A stretch of DNA of 64,000 nt, from positions 1 through 64,000 of the forward strand of contig NZ_AUIU01000015.1 of assembly GCF_000423865.1 (NCBI RefSeq), written 5' to 3'. A program made the translations under genes and the position numbers. This stretch comes from Thermodesulfovibrio thiophilus DSM 17215 (GTDB lineage Bacteria > Nitrospirota > Thermodesulfovibrionia > Thermodesulfovibrionales > Thermodesulfovibrionaceae). This document shows positions 18,462-28,102 of the stretch, piece by piece (the stretch's first letter is position 1; every line of letters starts with the position of its first letter). The notes below the pieces were generated by a model, which was given only the letters and a program-made list of their open reading frames with translations, ran no database searches and had not been told where the DNA came from.

Positions 18462-20794
18462 TTTAATTCAACAATTGTAACAGCATCTCCTCCTTCCTGG
18501 GGAGAGCCTTTTGAAAAAGTTTTAACTAATGGATGGTCTTTCAAAAACTCTCTTGCAGAATCTCTCAGGATACCTTTACCGATGCCGTGAATAATAACTC
18601 CTGTTGAAAATTCGCTCAGAGAGAGTTCATTTAAAAATCTTTCAATTAAAGGAATTGCCTCATCAACTCTTAAACCGCGAATATCCAGTTTTTTTTGTGT
18701 CGCTTCTCCATTGCGTTCTGGGTGGGTTATTATATTAATTTTTCTTTCCTTATTTTGCCAGAATTGCATTTTTTCAAGGTCATTAATCTTTGCTTCTATC
18801 TGCACGGTGTCTGTTTGAATTCTGGCTCTTTCATTGTCAATATCTAAAACTTTCCCTGATAAGTTAAGGCTTCTTATTTTCACAACATCACCGAGTTGGA
18901 TTTGTTCAACGGTTTTAACTTCTTCAGGCCTAAATCTTCTTGAAATCTCTGAAATTTTGTGGGATATTTCTTTAAGTCTTTTTCTGTCTGCTTTTTTAGC
19001 TTCTTCATAAAGCAAGTTAATCTCTGCTTTCATTTTTTTAAGCATTGATTGAGCCTCTATTTTTGCCTGTTCAATAAGTTTTTTCTTATTTTCAACGGCT
19101 AAAAGAACTTCTTTTTCTAATTTCTCCTTTTCAGATATGAGAGTAGTTTTAATTTTTTCAATTTCTTGTAGTTTTTCATTGTATTGCCTTTTAAGTTTTT
19201 CAAGTTCATCCATTAGTTCATATATTTTTCTATTTTGCATGCCTTTGAGTGCATAAGCTCTCTGAATAATTTTTTCAGGAAAACCATACTTCTGAGCCAC
19301 TTCAAGTGCATAGGAAGGCGTAAGACTACCAATGCTTAATTTATAAAGTGGAGTCATATTGCTTTCATCAAAAAGCATTGATGCCACTTCCATATTCTTA
19401 TCAGCCATAGCAAAAACTTTAACTTTGCTTAAGTGCGTTGTTGCAAAAGTAAATGCCTGTTTATTTTTCAACTCTTCAAGAATTGCGCATGCTAAAGCAG
19501 AGCCCTCTTCAGGGTCTGTGTTTGTACCTATCTCATCAAGGATAACAAGACTGTCTATGTCAGCCTGTTCAATAATATTTTTAAGAGTTACAATATGAGA
19601 TGCAAAGCTTGAAAGATGTTCTTCTATAGAGCCTTCATGAGAAAAGTCAACATATATTTTTTTAACAAACGGAATTGTTGAGGATGGACTTGCTGGAATT
19701 GGCAGTCCTGAAATGGCCATGCTTACAAGAAGTCCTATTGTTTTTATGGCTACAGTCTTTCCTCCTGCATTAGGTCCTGTAATAACAAGAACTTTTTTGT
19801 CTTTAAGTTCCAAATGAAGTGGAACAACCTTGTCTTTTGAAAGCATAAGGACAGGATGTTTTGCATTAATGAGTCTTATCTGCGGCTGTACGCTTAGTTC
19901 GGGTACCTCTGCATTAAACTTTTTAGCGAAGTTGTATATTGAATGCATTTTATCAAGATAAACAAGCAGATTAAACTCTTTTTGAAGAGTTTCAGCAATC
20001 TGACAAATGTCAAAAGAGATATCCTTTAAGATTTTTATCTCTTCCAGCTTTTCTTCAATTAAAAGTTCTTCCAGCTTTTTAGAAAAATGTGCAATTTCAT
20101 ATGGCTCAAGAAAGGCTGTCTCGCCAGAACGGGAAATATCATGAACAATTCCAGAGACCTGTCCCTTTGAGTCCATTCTTACAGGAATAACCCATCTATT
20201 GTTTCTTTTTGTTATAAATCTGTCCTGAAGGAAGACACTTATATCTGGACGATTTATTATTTCTTCCAGTTTATTTTTTATTCGTTCCTCTGTTATCTTA
20301 ATCTGTTTTCTGATGTATTTAAGAGCTGGAGATGCTGTATCAAGAAGATTACCATCTTCATCAACTGTGTTTCCCAGCCTTTCAAGCATGTATGGCTGTC
20401 CTACGAGTAAGTTGTTTTCAAGAATATTTTTAATTTTTTTATTGAGATAATGGAAATTAAAAAATTGTTCAATTAGTGGAGAAATTTTATCTAGGACTCT
20501 CAGAATTTTTAAAAATACTGTGAGTTCTTGCGATTCGAAGAAAGCTCCTTCTTTTTCTGCCCTTTCAATTAATGGATAAACATCAGGGAAAGGCGAGACA
20601 GGGAGCTGTCCGCCTTTGTCAACAAACTCTTTTAAATCTACAAATTCCTTTAGAGAGTTTTCTACTTCTTCAAAGCTCTCAAAAGGATAAATTTTATTAA
20701 TGGATTTTTTTGTAGCTTCTGAATTTGTAAATTCTTCTATTACACTTAAAACTTTAAAATAATCTAAATCCTTAAGAGGTTGATCTTCAATCAA
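18458..20794 (-). CDS. mutS2: Endonuclease MutS2
   Basis: MutS2 binds branched DNA and stalled ribosomes and limits recombination; it does not take part in mismatch repair. The 778-residue protein has the MutS core and ATPase (Walker A GPNAGGKT, STIPFVKKIYVDFSHEGSIE, LVILDEIGTNTDPEEG), a long coiled coil near 510-610, and a C-terminal Smr nuclease domain (LDIRGLRVDEAI, HGIGKGILR). It overlaps the YtxH gene by 4 bp upstream. Confidence 0.96.
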   Translation of the reverse strand: MIEDQPLKDLDYFKVLSVIEEFTNSEATKKSINKIYPFESFEEVENSLKEFVDLKEFVDKGGQLPVSPFPDVYPLIERAEKEGAFFESQELTVFLKILRVLDKISPLIEQFFNFHYLNKKIKNILENNLLVGQPYMLERLGNTVDEDGNLLDTASPALKYIRKQIKITEERIKNKLEEIINRPDISVFLQDRFITKRNNRWVIPVRMDSKGQVSGIVHDISRSGETAFLEPYEIAHFSKKLEELLIEEKLEEIKILKDISFDICQIAETLQKEFNLLVYLDKMHSIYNFAKKFNAEVPELSVQPQIRLINAKHPVLMLSKDKVVPLHLELKDKKVLVITGPNAGGKTVAIKTIGLLVSMAISGLPIPASPSSTIPFVKKIYVDFSHEGSIEEHLSSFASHIVTLKNIIEQADIDSLVILDEIGTNTDPEEGSALACAILEELKNKQAFTFATTHLSKVKVFAMADKNMEVASMLFDESNMTPLYKLSIGSLTPSYALEVAQKYGFPEKIIQRAYALKGMQNRKIYELMDELEKLKRQYNEKLQEIEKIKTTLISEKEKLEKEVLLAVENKKKLIEQAKIEAQSMLKKMKAEINLLYEEAKKADRKRLKEISHKISEISRRFRPEEVKTVEQIQLGDVVKIRSLNLSGKVLDIDNERARIQTDTVQIEAKINDLEKMQFWQNKERKINIITHPERNGEATQKKLDIRGLRVDEAIPLIERFLNELSLSEFSTGVIIHGIGKGILRDSAREFLKDHPLVKTFSKGSPQEGGDAVTIVELK

Positions 20795-21126
20795 TCAAGC
20801 CTCTCCAGAAGCTTTTTCTTTTTTTCATCAATCATTTTAGAAAGCTTTTCAATCTGGTTTAAAATCTCTTTTTTAGTGTCAGCACTTAATTCCTGTCCGC
20901 GCTCTTTCATATCGTTAATTTTTTCTTTTAACATTTCTGAAATCTCTTCAATTTCATCATAGAGGTCTTCAGCTGCTTTTACTGTTTTTTTCTTAAGTTC
21001 TTTTGCTTTCTTTTTAATATCCTTTCTTGTTTCCTGTCCAGATTGTGGTGCATATAAAAGCGCTACTGCTGCTCCGATAAATCCTCCAAAAAGGAATGCT
21101 GCTAAAATTTTACCTTCTTCTTTCAT
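20791..21126 (-). CDS. YtxH-domain protein
   Basis: This 111-residue protein has one N-terminal membrane helix with the YtxH motif (FLFGGFIGAAVALLYAPQSGQETR) followed by a Lys/Glu-rich coiled coil. YtxH proteins are stress-associated in Bacillus; their function is not settled. It leads the YtxH-mutS2-LOG operon and has a GGAGG Shine-Dalgarno. Confidence 0.85.
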   Translation of the reverse strand: MKEEGKILAAFLFGGFIGAAVALLYAPQSGQETRKDIKKKAKELKKKTVKAAEDLYDEIEEISEMLKEKINDMKERGQELSADTKKEILNQIEKLSKMIDEKKKKLLERLD

Positions 21127-21274
21127 GTCTGCCTCCTTAATTTATATTTATATTCCATTTTAACACTTTTTATTATCAATTGTTCTTTCTAATTACCATA
21201 AAATTTTGTAGCCATACCGTATTTATTTCAGCTATAATTATTTAAATTAAAAAATAAAAACCCGGAGGTGTTAT

Positions 21275-21568
21275 ATGCTTTCTAAAATTCCTTTTTCATT
21301 GGAAAATATTGCAGATGAAGATCTTGACAGACAGATATTAAGGATCGCTATTATTGCTGAATTTGATGCAATTAATCTGTATGAACAACTTTCATCTTTA
21401 ACAAAAGATGAAAAGATGAAAGCTATTTTTCTTGACATTGCAAGAGAAGAAAAAACTCATGTTGGTGAGTTTCTTACTTTGCTTCTTATGAATGACGAAG
21501 AACAGGAAGACGAACTTGATGAAGGCAAGGAAGAGGTAGAAGAACTATTAGAAGAAGATGAGGAATAA
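21275..21568 (+). CDS. Ferritin-like protein, encapsulin-cargo type
   Basis: This 97-residue helical protein resembles the ferritin-like domain found fused to or encoded beside encapsulins in thermophiles: RIAIIAEFDAINLYEQLS and DIAREEKTHVGEFLTLLL. The E-x6-Y and E-x2-H motifs would bind a di-iron centre between subunits for ferroxidase activity. The last 20 residues are almost all acidic. No encapsulin shell gene is in the window. CCGGAGGTG precedes the ATG. It ends 1 bp from the convergent antiporter gene. Confidence 0.78.
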   Translation: MLSKIPFSLENIADEDLDRQILRIAIIAEFDAINLYEQLSSLTKDEKMKAIFLDIAREEKTHVGEFLTLLLMNDEEQEDELDEGKEEVEELLEEDEE

Positions 21569-21569
21569 C

Positions 21570-22580
21570 TCAGAAGGGTTTGATAATTAAAAGGGCATAT
21601 ATAAGATAAAAAGAACCCGAAAAAATCAAAGTAATAGGGGAAATTCGTTTTTTCAAAAGAATTTCCCCTATTAATATTAATCCTGCCAGAATTGCCAGAC
21701 ATGCGCTCAATAATGCATAACCAGTAATTTGCCAGTCTGTAAATATAATTCCAACTGACACAGGAAAAGTAGACTGAAAAACCATTGCACCTGTTACATT
21801 TCCCATTGCAAGAGTATCTCTGCCCTTAAATGTCCAGGTTATAGAGTTAAATTTTTCTGGAAGTTCTGTAGCTATAGGAGCAATTAAAAGCGCAAAAAGA
21901 AGTGGATCAAAGCCAAAGTTAAATGCTACTTTTTGCAGAGCTTCTACAAATCCATTAGCACCTTCAATCATTATAAAAAGAGCAATCAAAACTTGCATCA
22001 AAGAAAAAAATCCCTTAAATTTTTTCACCGGTAGAAGTTGCCCTAAAAATTTTTCCATATATAGCTTTTCTTCATAGAGAATTTGATTGCTTTCACCTTT
22101 AAAAGTTAGATAAATGTAATAAATATAAGCAATTACAAGTAAAATTGCTACAATAAAGTGTTGTTTTATAAAAATTGGAAGGAAAATGCCTGCGGAATAC
22201 ATAATTAGAAAAAATATCAGATCTCTTTTTATAGAACTTATCTCCGCATCTATTGCAAAGCTTTCTCTTCTTTTTAAAAAACGGCTAAATACAGATGTTA
22301 CGCCTATCATTAAAAATGCAAGAGTTGCAAGCATGAATGGAGCACCTAAAATAGCACCGATTCCTATAGAATGTCCTGCTTGTCCTTTATGTAAAAGAAT
22401 AGCAACTAATGGAAGTATGGTTTCAGGTAGTGCTGTTCCAACTGCTGCAAGAATACTTCCCACCACTGCCTGACTGAGAGAAAGTCTTTTGCCGAAAACT
22501 TCGATACCGTTCGTAAATATCTCCGCACTCAGCAATATCAAGAGAAGACAAAAAATGAGTAGAAAAATATCACCTATCAT
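21570..22580 (-). CDS. Sodium/calcium exchanger-family membrane protein
   Basis: This 336-residue integral membrane protein of the CaCA superfamily has about ten predicted helices in two inverted halves. The alpha-repeats appear as SILAAVGTALPETILPLVA (first half) and IAPIATELPEKFNSITW (second half), with the acidic residues that coordinate the cation. It probably exchanges Na+ or H+ for Ca2+ or another divalent ion. It is a single gene between convergent and divergent neighbours. Confidence 0.85.
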   Translation of the reverse strand: MIGDIFLLIFCLLLILLSAEIFTNGIEVFGKRLSLSQAVVGSILAAVGTALPETILPLVAILLHKGQAGHSIGIGAILGAPFMLATLAFLMIGVTSVFSRFLKRRESFAIDAEISSIKRDLIFFLIMYSAGIFLPIFIKQHFIVAILLVIAYIYYIYLTFKGESNQILYEEKLYMEKFLGQLLPVKKFKGFFSLMQVLIALFIMIEGANGFVEALQKVAFNFGFDPLLFALLIAPIATELPEKFNSITWTFKGRDTLAMGNVTGAMVFQSTFPVSVGIIFTDWQITGYALLSACLAILAGLILIGEILLKKRISPITLIFSGSFYLIYALLIIKPF

Positions 22581-22659
22581 GTTTAAAATTATAAACTAAA
22601 CTATAATGTATTAACAATTAAATTATTGAATAATTTTTTGGTTATGAAAGGAGATAAGC

Positions 22660-24888
22660 ATGGAAAAAACTAAACAAAATATCGAATTAACGTCCAATGC
22701 AATAGAAGTTTTAAAACGGCGATATCTAAAAAGGGACGAAGAAGGCAGATTAATTGAAACTCCTGAAGAGTTATTTAAAAGAGTGGCTACTGCAATTGCC
22801 CAAATAGATGCGAAGTATGGTAAATCAGAAAAAGAGATTTACAAGACAAAAGATGAATTTTTTGAATTAATTACATCACTCAGATTTTTACCTAACAGTC
22901 CTACGCTTATGAATGCAGGAACACCTCTTGGTCAATTAAGCGCTTGTTTTGTTCTTCCTGTTGAGGATTCTATGGAAGGCATTTTTGATGCTGTTAAGTA
23001 TGCTGCAATGATCCATAAATCCGGTGGTGGTACAGGGTTTAGTTTCTCTCGCTTGAGGCCTAAGGGTGATGTTGTGGGATCAACAAAGGGAATAAGTTCA
23101 GGCCCTGTCTCATTTATGGGTGTTTTTGACTCAGCAACAGAGGCTGTTAAGCAGGGAGGGAGACGCAGAGGTGCTAATATGGGACTTTTGCGTGTTGATC
23201 ATCCAGATATACTTGAATTCATTAGATGCAAGGATGACCTTACGAGATTTACAAATTTTAATATTTCTGTTGGCTTAACTGAAGAGTTTATGAAAGCTGT
23301 TATAAATGATGAAGAATATGAGCTTGTTAATCCAAGAACAGGTCAAATAGTAAAGAAACTTAAAGCAAAAGATGTTTTTGATTTGATAATTCATCAGGCA
23401 TGGAAAAATGGTGAGCCAGGAATAGTTTTTCTTGATCGAATCAATGCTGCAAATCCAACCCCGCAGCTGGGAGAGATTGAAGCAACCAATCCATGCGGAG
23501 AGCAACCTCTTTTTGCATATGAGTCCTGTAATCTTGGGTCAATAAATCTTGCAAAAATGGTAAAAGACACGTCGGTTAACTGGGAACTTCTCAGGGATAC
23601 TGTGTGGAAAGCAGTTCATTTTCTTGATAATGTAATTGATGCAAACAAATATCCGCTTGTACTTATTGAAAAAATGACAAAGTCTAACAGAAAGATTGGT
23701 CTTGGAGTAATGGGATGGGCTGATATGCTTGTTCAGTTAAAAATTCCATATCATTCCAAAGAGGCTTTGAATTTAGCAGAACAGATAATGAAGTTTATAC
23801 TTAATGAAGGCAGACTTGCTTCAATACAACTTGCAAAAGAAAGAGGAACTTTCCCTAATTATGAAAAAAGCATATACTATGATAAACTTCCTTTAAGAAA
23901 TGCTACTATAACAACAATTGCGCCAACAGGAACCTTAAGCATCATAGCTGCATGTTCTTCAGGAATAGAGCCTTTCTTTGCATTATGTTTTGCAAGAAAT
24001 GTTATGGACGGGACAAGACTTGTTGAAGTTAACCAGTATTTTAAAAAGGAAATGGAACGACTCGGGCTGTGGTCAGATTCTCTTGCAGAGAAAATAGCTG
24101 AAACAGGTTCCATTCAGCAGATAAAGGAAATACCTGAGGAAATAAAGAAAATTTTTGTAACAGCGCATGAGATTGCTCCATCAGAACATATTCGTATGCA
24201 GGCAGCATTTCAGCAATATGTTGATAATGCTGTAAGCAAAACAGTGAATCTTCCACATGACGCTACAGAAGAAGATGTAAGAGAAGTCTATCTGCTTGCC
24301 TATCGTCTAGGCTGTAAAGGTGTTACTGTTTACAGGGATGGCTCAAGGCAGGGACAGGTTATTCAGAAGGGACAGAAAACAGAGACTCAATTAACACAGA
24401 TAAGCCTGAAACCAAGAAAAAGACCGGAAACACTTAAAGGTATAACAAGATTGATGAAAACAGGTTGTGGCAATCTTTATGTAACAATCAATAAAGATAA
24501 AGATGGAAAACCATTTGAAGTATTCACAAATATAGGTAAAGCAGGTGGGTGTGCAGCATCACAGGCAGAAGCAATTGGAAGGCTTATATCTCTTGCTATG
24601 AGAAGTGGAATCGAAACACAAGAAATAGTAAAACAACTTAAAGGAATTTCCTGTCATGCTCCTGTCTGGTCAGGTAATGGTAAGATTACGAGCTGCTCAG
24701 ATGCTATTGCAAAGGCAATTGAAGCTGAGTTAAGAGATAGTAGAGGCGATATAATAGAAGACAAAGACGAAATAAAAAGTAATTCAGAAGTTGCTCATTA
24801 TGGAGCCTGTCCTGAGTGCGGAAGCTCTTTATCATATGAAGAGGGATGTGTTATATGCCATAGTTGCGGGTTTACCAGGTGTAGCTGA
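22660..24888 (+). CDS. nrdJ: Adenosylcobalamin-dependent ribonucleotide reductase
   Basis: This class II enzyme reduces ribonucleotides to deoxyribonucleotides using a B12-derived radical, so it works with or without oxygen. The 742-residue protein has the LSACFVLPVEDSM segment, the active-site N277-P-C279-G-E281, and PTGTLSIIAACSSGIEP. A C-terminal Cys-rich zinc-finger-like tail (CPECG...CHSCG) probably carries reducing power to the active site. GGAGATAAGC precedes the ATG. It is the first of a nrdJ-GroES-LOG-rlmN cluster. Confidence 0.96.
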   Translation: MEKTKQNIELTSNAIEVLKRRYLKRDEEGRLIETPEELFKRVATAIAQIDAKYGKSEKEIYKTKDEFFELITSLRFLPNSPTLMNAGTPLGQLSACFVLPVEDSMEGIFDAVKYAAMIHKSGGGTGFSFSRLRPKGDVVGSTKGISSGPVSFMGVFDSATEAVKQGGRRRGANMGLLRVDHPDILEFIRCKDDLTRFTNFNISVGLTEEFMKAVINDEEYELVNPRTGQIVKKLKAKDVFDLIIHQAWKNGEPGIVFLDRINAANPTPQLGEIEATNPCGEQPLFAYESCNLGSINLAKMVKDTSVNWELLRDTVWKAVHFLDNVIDANKYPLVLIEKMTKSNRKIGLGVMGWADMLVQLKIPYHSKEALNLAEQIMKFILNEGRLASIQLAKERGTFPNYEKSIYYDKLPLRNATITTIAPTGTLSIIAACSSGIEPFFALCFARNVMDGTRLVEVNQYFKKEMERLGLWSDSLAEKIAETGSIQQIKEIPEEIKKIFVTAHEIAPSEHIRMQAAFQQYVDNAVSKTVNLPHDATEEDVREVYLLAYRLGCKGVTVYRDGSRQGQVIQKGQKTETQLTQISLKPRKRPETLKGITRLMKTGCGNLYVTINKDKDGKPFEVFTNIGKAGGCAASQAEAIGRLISLAMRSGIETQEIVKQLKGISCHAPVWSGNGKITSCSDAIAKAIEAELRDSRGDIIEDKDEIKSNSEVAHYGACPECGSSLSYEEGCVICHSCGFTRCS

Positions 24889-24929
24889 TGAAAAATAATA
24901 AAATAAAATTTAATTGTTAAAAAAAAGAA

Positions 24930-25319
24930 ATGAAAACAAAAAGAGAATTTATTATTGTTGGTGACAGGGTTCTTATTGAGCCTGATGAAAAAATAGATAA
25001 AACATCTGCTGGCCTTTTTTTACCTCCGACTGTGAAAGAAAAGGATAAAGTTCTTGCTGGAAGGATTATCAAAGTGGGACCTGGTTATCCTGTACATGAC
25101 CCTTCGTTAGTACTTGAAGAGCCGTGGAAACAAACAAATACTGAATCCATCAAATATATTCCGCTTCAGGCTCGTGAAGGTGACTATGCACTTTTTCTTA
25201 AAGATGCAGGGATTGAGATAGAGTTTGAAGAAAAGAAGTATTTAATTGTGCCACACTCAGCAATACTTGTATTGATAAGAACTACAATTATAGAGGATGA
25301 GGATGATAGAGGATTTTAA
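24930..25319 (+). CDS. GroES-like co-chaperonin variant
   Basis: This 129-residue protein has the GroES beta-barrel start (GDRVLIEPDE), a mobile-loop-like region (DKTSAGLFLPPTVKEKDKV) and GRIIKVGPGYP. It is about 30 residues longer than normal GroES, owing to an insertion near residues 55-80 (EEPWKQTNTESIKYIPLQ). No groEL adjoins, so it is more likely a secondary GroES-like protein than the main co-chaperonin. Its end overlaps the next gene by 23 bp. Confidence 0.75.
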   Translation: MKTKREFIIVGDRVLIEPDEKIDKTSAGLFLPPTVKEKDKVLAGRIIKVGPGYPVHDPSLVLEEPWKQTNTESIKYIPLQAREGDYALFLKDAGIEIEFEEKKYLIVPHSAILVLIRTTIIEDEDDRGF

Positions 25320-25971
25320 GTCTTCTGATACATGGCGTGTTTTTAGAATACTATCAGAGCTTGTTGAAGGATTTGAAACTCTTCACGGAATTGGACCTGC
25401 TATATCAATATTTGGAAGTTCAAGATTGAAAGAGGACAATTTTTATTATCAGGAAGCTATGAAAGTTGCACAGCTTTTAAGCCAATCTGGCTTTTCAATT
25501 ATAACAGGCGGAGGGCCTGGTATAATGGAAGCTGCAAACCGAGGAGCAAAGATGGGAAAAGGGAAATCAATCGGACTTAATATCGAAATACCACATGAAC
25601 AGCATCCGAACCCTTATCTGGATATTTCTATTTCATTTAGATATTTCTTTTTAAGAAAGCTCATGTTTATAAAATATGCTTTTGGATTTATAATATTTCC
25701 CGGAGGATTTGGAACTCTTGATGAACTTTTTGAAGCTTTAACTCTTGTTCAGACAGGCAAAATTGAATCTTTTCCGATCATTCTTTATAGCAAAGCTTAC
25801 TGGGAAACCTTGCTTGAATGGTTTGTAACTACACCAAAAACAACGGGGACAATAAATATTGAAGATTTTAAATATTTTCAAATATTGGACAAACCTCAAG
25901 ATGTATGCAACTATCTGAAAAATCATCTTCTCAGACTCGGAATTCCTTTACCTGATTTTGAATGCGGATAA
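25297..25971 (+). CDS. LOG-family protein (TIGR00730 type)
   Basis: This 224-residue Rossmann-fold protein has both hallmarks of the LOG/cytokinin-activating family: GGGPGIMEAANRGA and PGGFGTLDELFEAL. Such enzymes release the base from nucleoside 5'-monophosphates (phosphoribohydrolase) and were long misnamed lysine decarboxylases. It lies immediately before rlmN with no gap and overlaps the GroES-like gene. The physiological substrate here is unknown. Confidence 0.88.
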   Translation: MRMIEDFKSSDTWRVFRILSELVEGFETLHGIGPAISIFGSSRLKEDNFYYQEAMKVAQLLSQSGFSIITGGGPGIMEAANRGAKMGKGKSIGLNIEIPHEQHPNPYLDISISFRYFFLRKLMFIKYAFGFIIFPGGFGTLDELFEALTLVQTGKIESFPIILYSKAYWETLLEWFVTTPKTTGTINIEDFKYFQILDKPQDVCNYLKNHLLRLGIPLPDFECG

Positions 25972-26994
25972 ATGATAAACCTGAAAGATCTTAATTTATT
26001 TCAAACAGAAAAAATCATAAAAGATGAATCCTTGCCTTCCTACAGAGCAAAACAGCTTATTAACTGGATTTATAGAAAATTTGCAATCTCTGTGGATGAG
26101 ATTACTGAATGGTCAAAAGCTCTTAGAGAAAGCTTTTCAAAAAAATATTATATCGGTAATCTTATTTTGATTGACAGAAAAATTAGTCGTGATGGAACTG
26201 AAAAATTTCTTTGGAAACTTGAAGATGAAGAACAGATAGAAAGTGTTTTGCTTCCTGATAAAGATAGATTAACTCTCTGCATTTCAAGTCAGGTCGGGTG
26301 TGCTCTTAAATGCAGATTCTGTCTTACCGGGCAAATTGGATTTAAAAGAAATCTGAAGGTATGGGAAATAATTGACCAGTTTATTCAGGTAACTAGGTTA
26401 ATAGAAAAGGATGCTAAAAAAATTACAAATATTGTTTTTATGGGAATGGGTGAACCTTTGTTAAACTTTGAGAATGTTATTGAAGCATTATGGAGGTTTA
26501 AAAACCTACTTCAGTTTTCACCTCAAAGAATTACTCTATCCACAGCCGGGATTATTCCTGCTCTTAAACAACTTCCGTATAAAGCACCCAATATAAAACT
26601 CGCGGTTTCATTAAACACTGTAGATCCTGAAATGAGAAGCTTCCTCATGCCAATTAATAAACAATATCCACTACATGAACTCTTGAATTCTTTGAAAGAA
26701 TATCCGTTAAAGCCCAGAGAAAGAATCACATTTGAGTATATTATGCTAAAAGGCATAAACTGTTCAGAGAAAGATGCTTACAGGCTTGCTAAACTTCTCA
26801 GGGATATTCCCTCAAAGATAAATCTCATTCCTTTTAATCCATGGGCAGGTTCTGAGTTTGATAATCCTGATGAAGAGGATATTGTCAATTTTCAGGAAAT
26901 ACTGATATCAAAGGGATATTCAGTTTTTATAAGAAAAAGCAAAGGTAAAGATATTCTTGCAGCTTGCGGACAGTTAAAAGCAGTGTATTCTTAA
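25972..26994 (+). CDS. rlmN: Dual-specificity rRNA/tRNA m2A methyltransferase RlmN
   Basis: RlmN is a radical-SAM enzyme that methylates C2 of adenosine in 23S rRNA and some tRNAs, supporting accurate translation. The 340-residue protein has the cluster motif C-x3-C-x2-C (CALKCRFCLTGQ), GMGEPLLNFENV, STAGIIPALKQL and the C-terminal active-site cysteine region (KDILAACGQLKA). The length is typical. It begins directly after the LOG gene. Confidence 0.96.
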   Translation: MINLKDLNLFQTEKIIKDESLPSYRAKQLINWIYRKFAISVDEITEWSKALRESFSKKYYIGNLILIDRKISRDGTEKFLWKLEDEEQIESVLLPDKDRLTLCISSQVGCALKCRFCLTGQIGFKRNLKVWEIIDQFIQVTRLIEKDAKKITNIVFMGMGEPLLNFENVIEALWRFKNLLQFSPQRITLSTAGIIPALKQLPYKAPNIKLAVSLNTVDPEMRSFLMPINKQYPLHELLNSLKEYPLKPRERITFEYIMLKGINCSEKDAYRLAKLLRDIPSKINLIPFNPWAGSEFDNPDEEDIVNFQEILISKGYSVFIRKSKGKDILAACGQLKAVYS

Positions 26995-27066
26995 TTTTCA
27001 TAAAGCCTGAAGTCAAATGTTAGACGGCTGGAATAAAGACAGGATTATTTTGTAATTTGAGAGATT

Positions 27067-27249
27067 TTATGCTTCGATATCTATTCTGTGTTCTGAAGTC
27101 TTTTCCTCTGAAGAAGAGCTTTCTTCATTAGATTCTTCTTTCTTTTTAAACTTTTTTTTGATTTTGTATTTTGCAAAAACAGAGCCTTCTCTTAAAGATC
27201 GTATGCCTCGATACTGTCCCAGCGGATCTATCCTGTCTTCTGCAGTCAT
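27067..27249 (-). CDS. Small charged hypothetical protein
   Basis: This 60-residue ORF sits 4 bp after the HDOD gene and is the last gene of the flagellar-chemotaxis run. It has a lysine-rich middle (KKKFKKKEES) and a Ser/Glu-rich C-terminal half with no domain I recognise. The position and spacing favour a real gene, but there is no functional evidence. Confidence 0.5.
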   Translation of the reverse strand: MTAEDRIDPLGQYRGIRSLREGSVFAKYKIKKKFKKKEESNEESSSSEEKTSEHRIDIEA

Positions 27250-27253
27250 TTTC

Positions 27254-28093
27254 TTAACTCAGTAGAAAATCTTTTTGCTTGTCAAATTTTATTGTAAACA
27301 ATCCTATGAGCTCTTTTAGAGATTCTTCTGTCATCCCAACGGATTCATAATCTATTTCAGTTTCAATGGGATCTTTTAACCCTATTGCAAGATTAAGACA
27401 TATCTGGTCTGCAACTCTGACCAGGTTACAGATGTTTGCAAAAGCCTGATCTTCATAATCCGGATAAGGATAGGTATGATGATAAGTTATAATCATTTCT
27501 AATTTTTCAGGAAGTTTCCACTTTTTAGCTATAAGATTGCCTATGGTTGTGTGATTAAATCCAAGTACCTCATTTTCGATTTCAATTAACGTACGTTTTT
27601 CTTTATACATTTTTTCATAAATTTGTATATACAGTTCAGGCATTGCATTGTTGATTACTGTTTTACCAACATCATGCATTAATCCACACACAAGAGCCTC
27701 ATCTGAGGTAGCAAGACGCGTTACCATGGCAAGCAAACTTGAACATAGAGCAACTCCAAGACTGTGTTCCCACAGTTTTTGCTCAAATATTCCAAATTGC
27801 CTGTTCAAATCTTTCAAAGATGCTGCAATCACAAGTGATTTTAAAGTTTCAAAACCTATAAGAAGCAGAGCTTGAGAAATATCTTCAATTTTTCTATCTC
27901 TACCGTAATATGGAGAGTTTGCTATTCTTAAAAGTCTTGTTGCAAAACCCTGGTCACGTGATATTATTTCTTCTAGAGCTTTTAAAGAAGCGAAATCATC
28001 TTTTATAAGATTCATCACTTTCATGGCAACTGGAGGCAAAGAAGGGATATCAACTGTTTTAAGAATGATTCTTTCTATCATTTCTTCCTGCAA
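27254..28093 (-). CDS. HDOD-domain protein
   Basis: This 279-residue protein consists mostly of one HDOD domain (IPSLPPVAMKVMNLIKDD, ISRDQGFATRLLRIANSPYYG, ALLLIGFETLKSLV) with an intact HD pair in CGLMHDVGKTVIN. HDOD proteins act in signalling, often beside c-di-GMP or chemotaxis modules; most have no shown catalytic activity. It lies 9 bp after cheB in the chemotaxis cluster and may link motility to another signal. Confidence 0.87.
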   Translation of the reverse strand: MQEEMIERIILKTVDIPSLPPVAMKVMNLIKDDFASLKALEEIISRDQGFATRLLRIANSPYYGRDRKIEDISQALLLIGFETLKSLVIAASLKDLNRQFGIFEQKLWEHSLGVALCSSLLAMVTRLATSDEALVCGLMHDVGKTVINNAMPELYIQIYEKMYKEKRTLIEIENEVLGFNHTTIGNLIAKKWKLPEKLEMIITYHHTYPYPDYEDQAFANICNLVRVADQICLNLAIGLKDPIETEIDYESVGMTEESLKELIGLFTIKFDKQKDFLLS

Positions 28094-28102
28094 GGCATCC
28101 TC

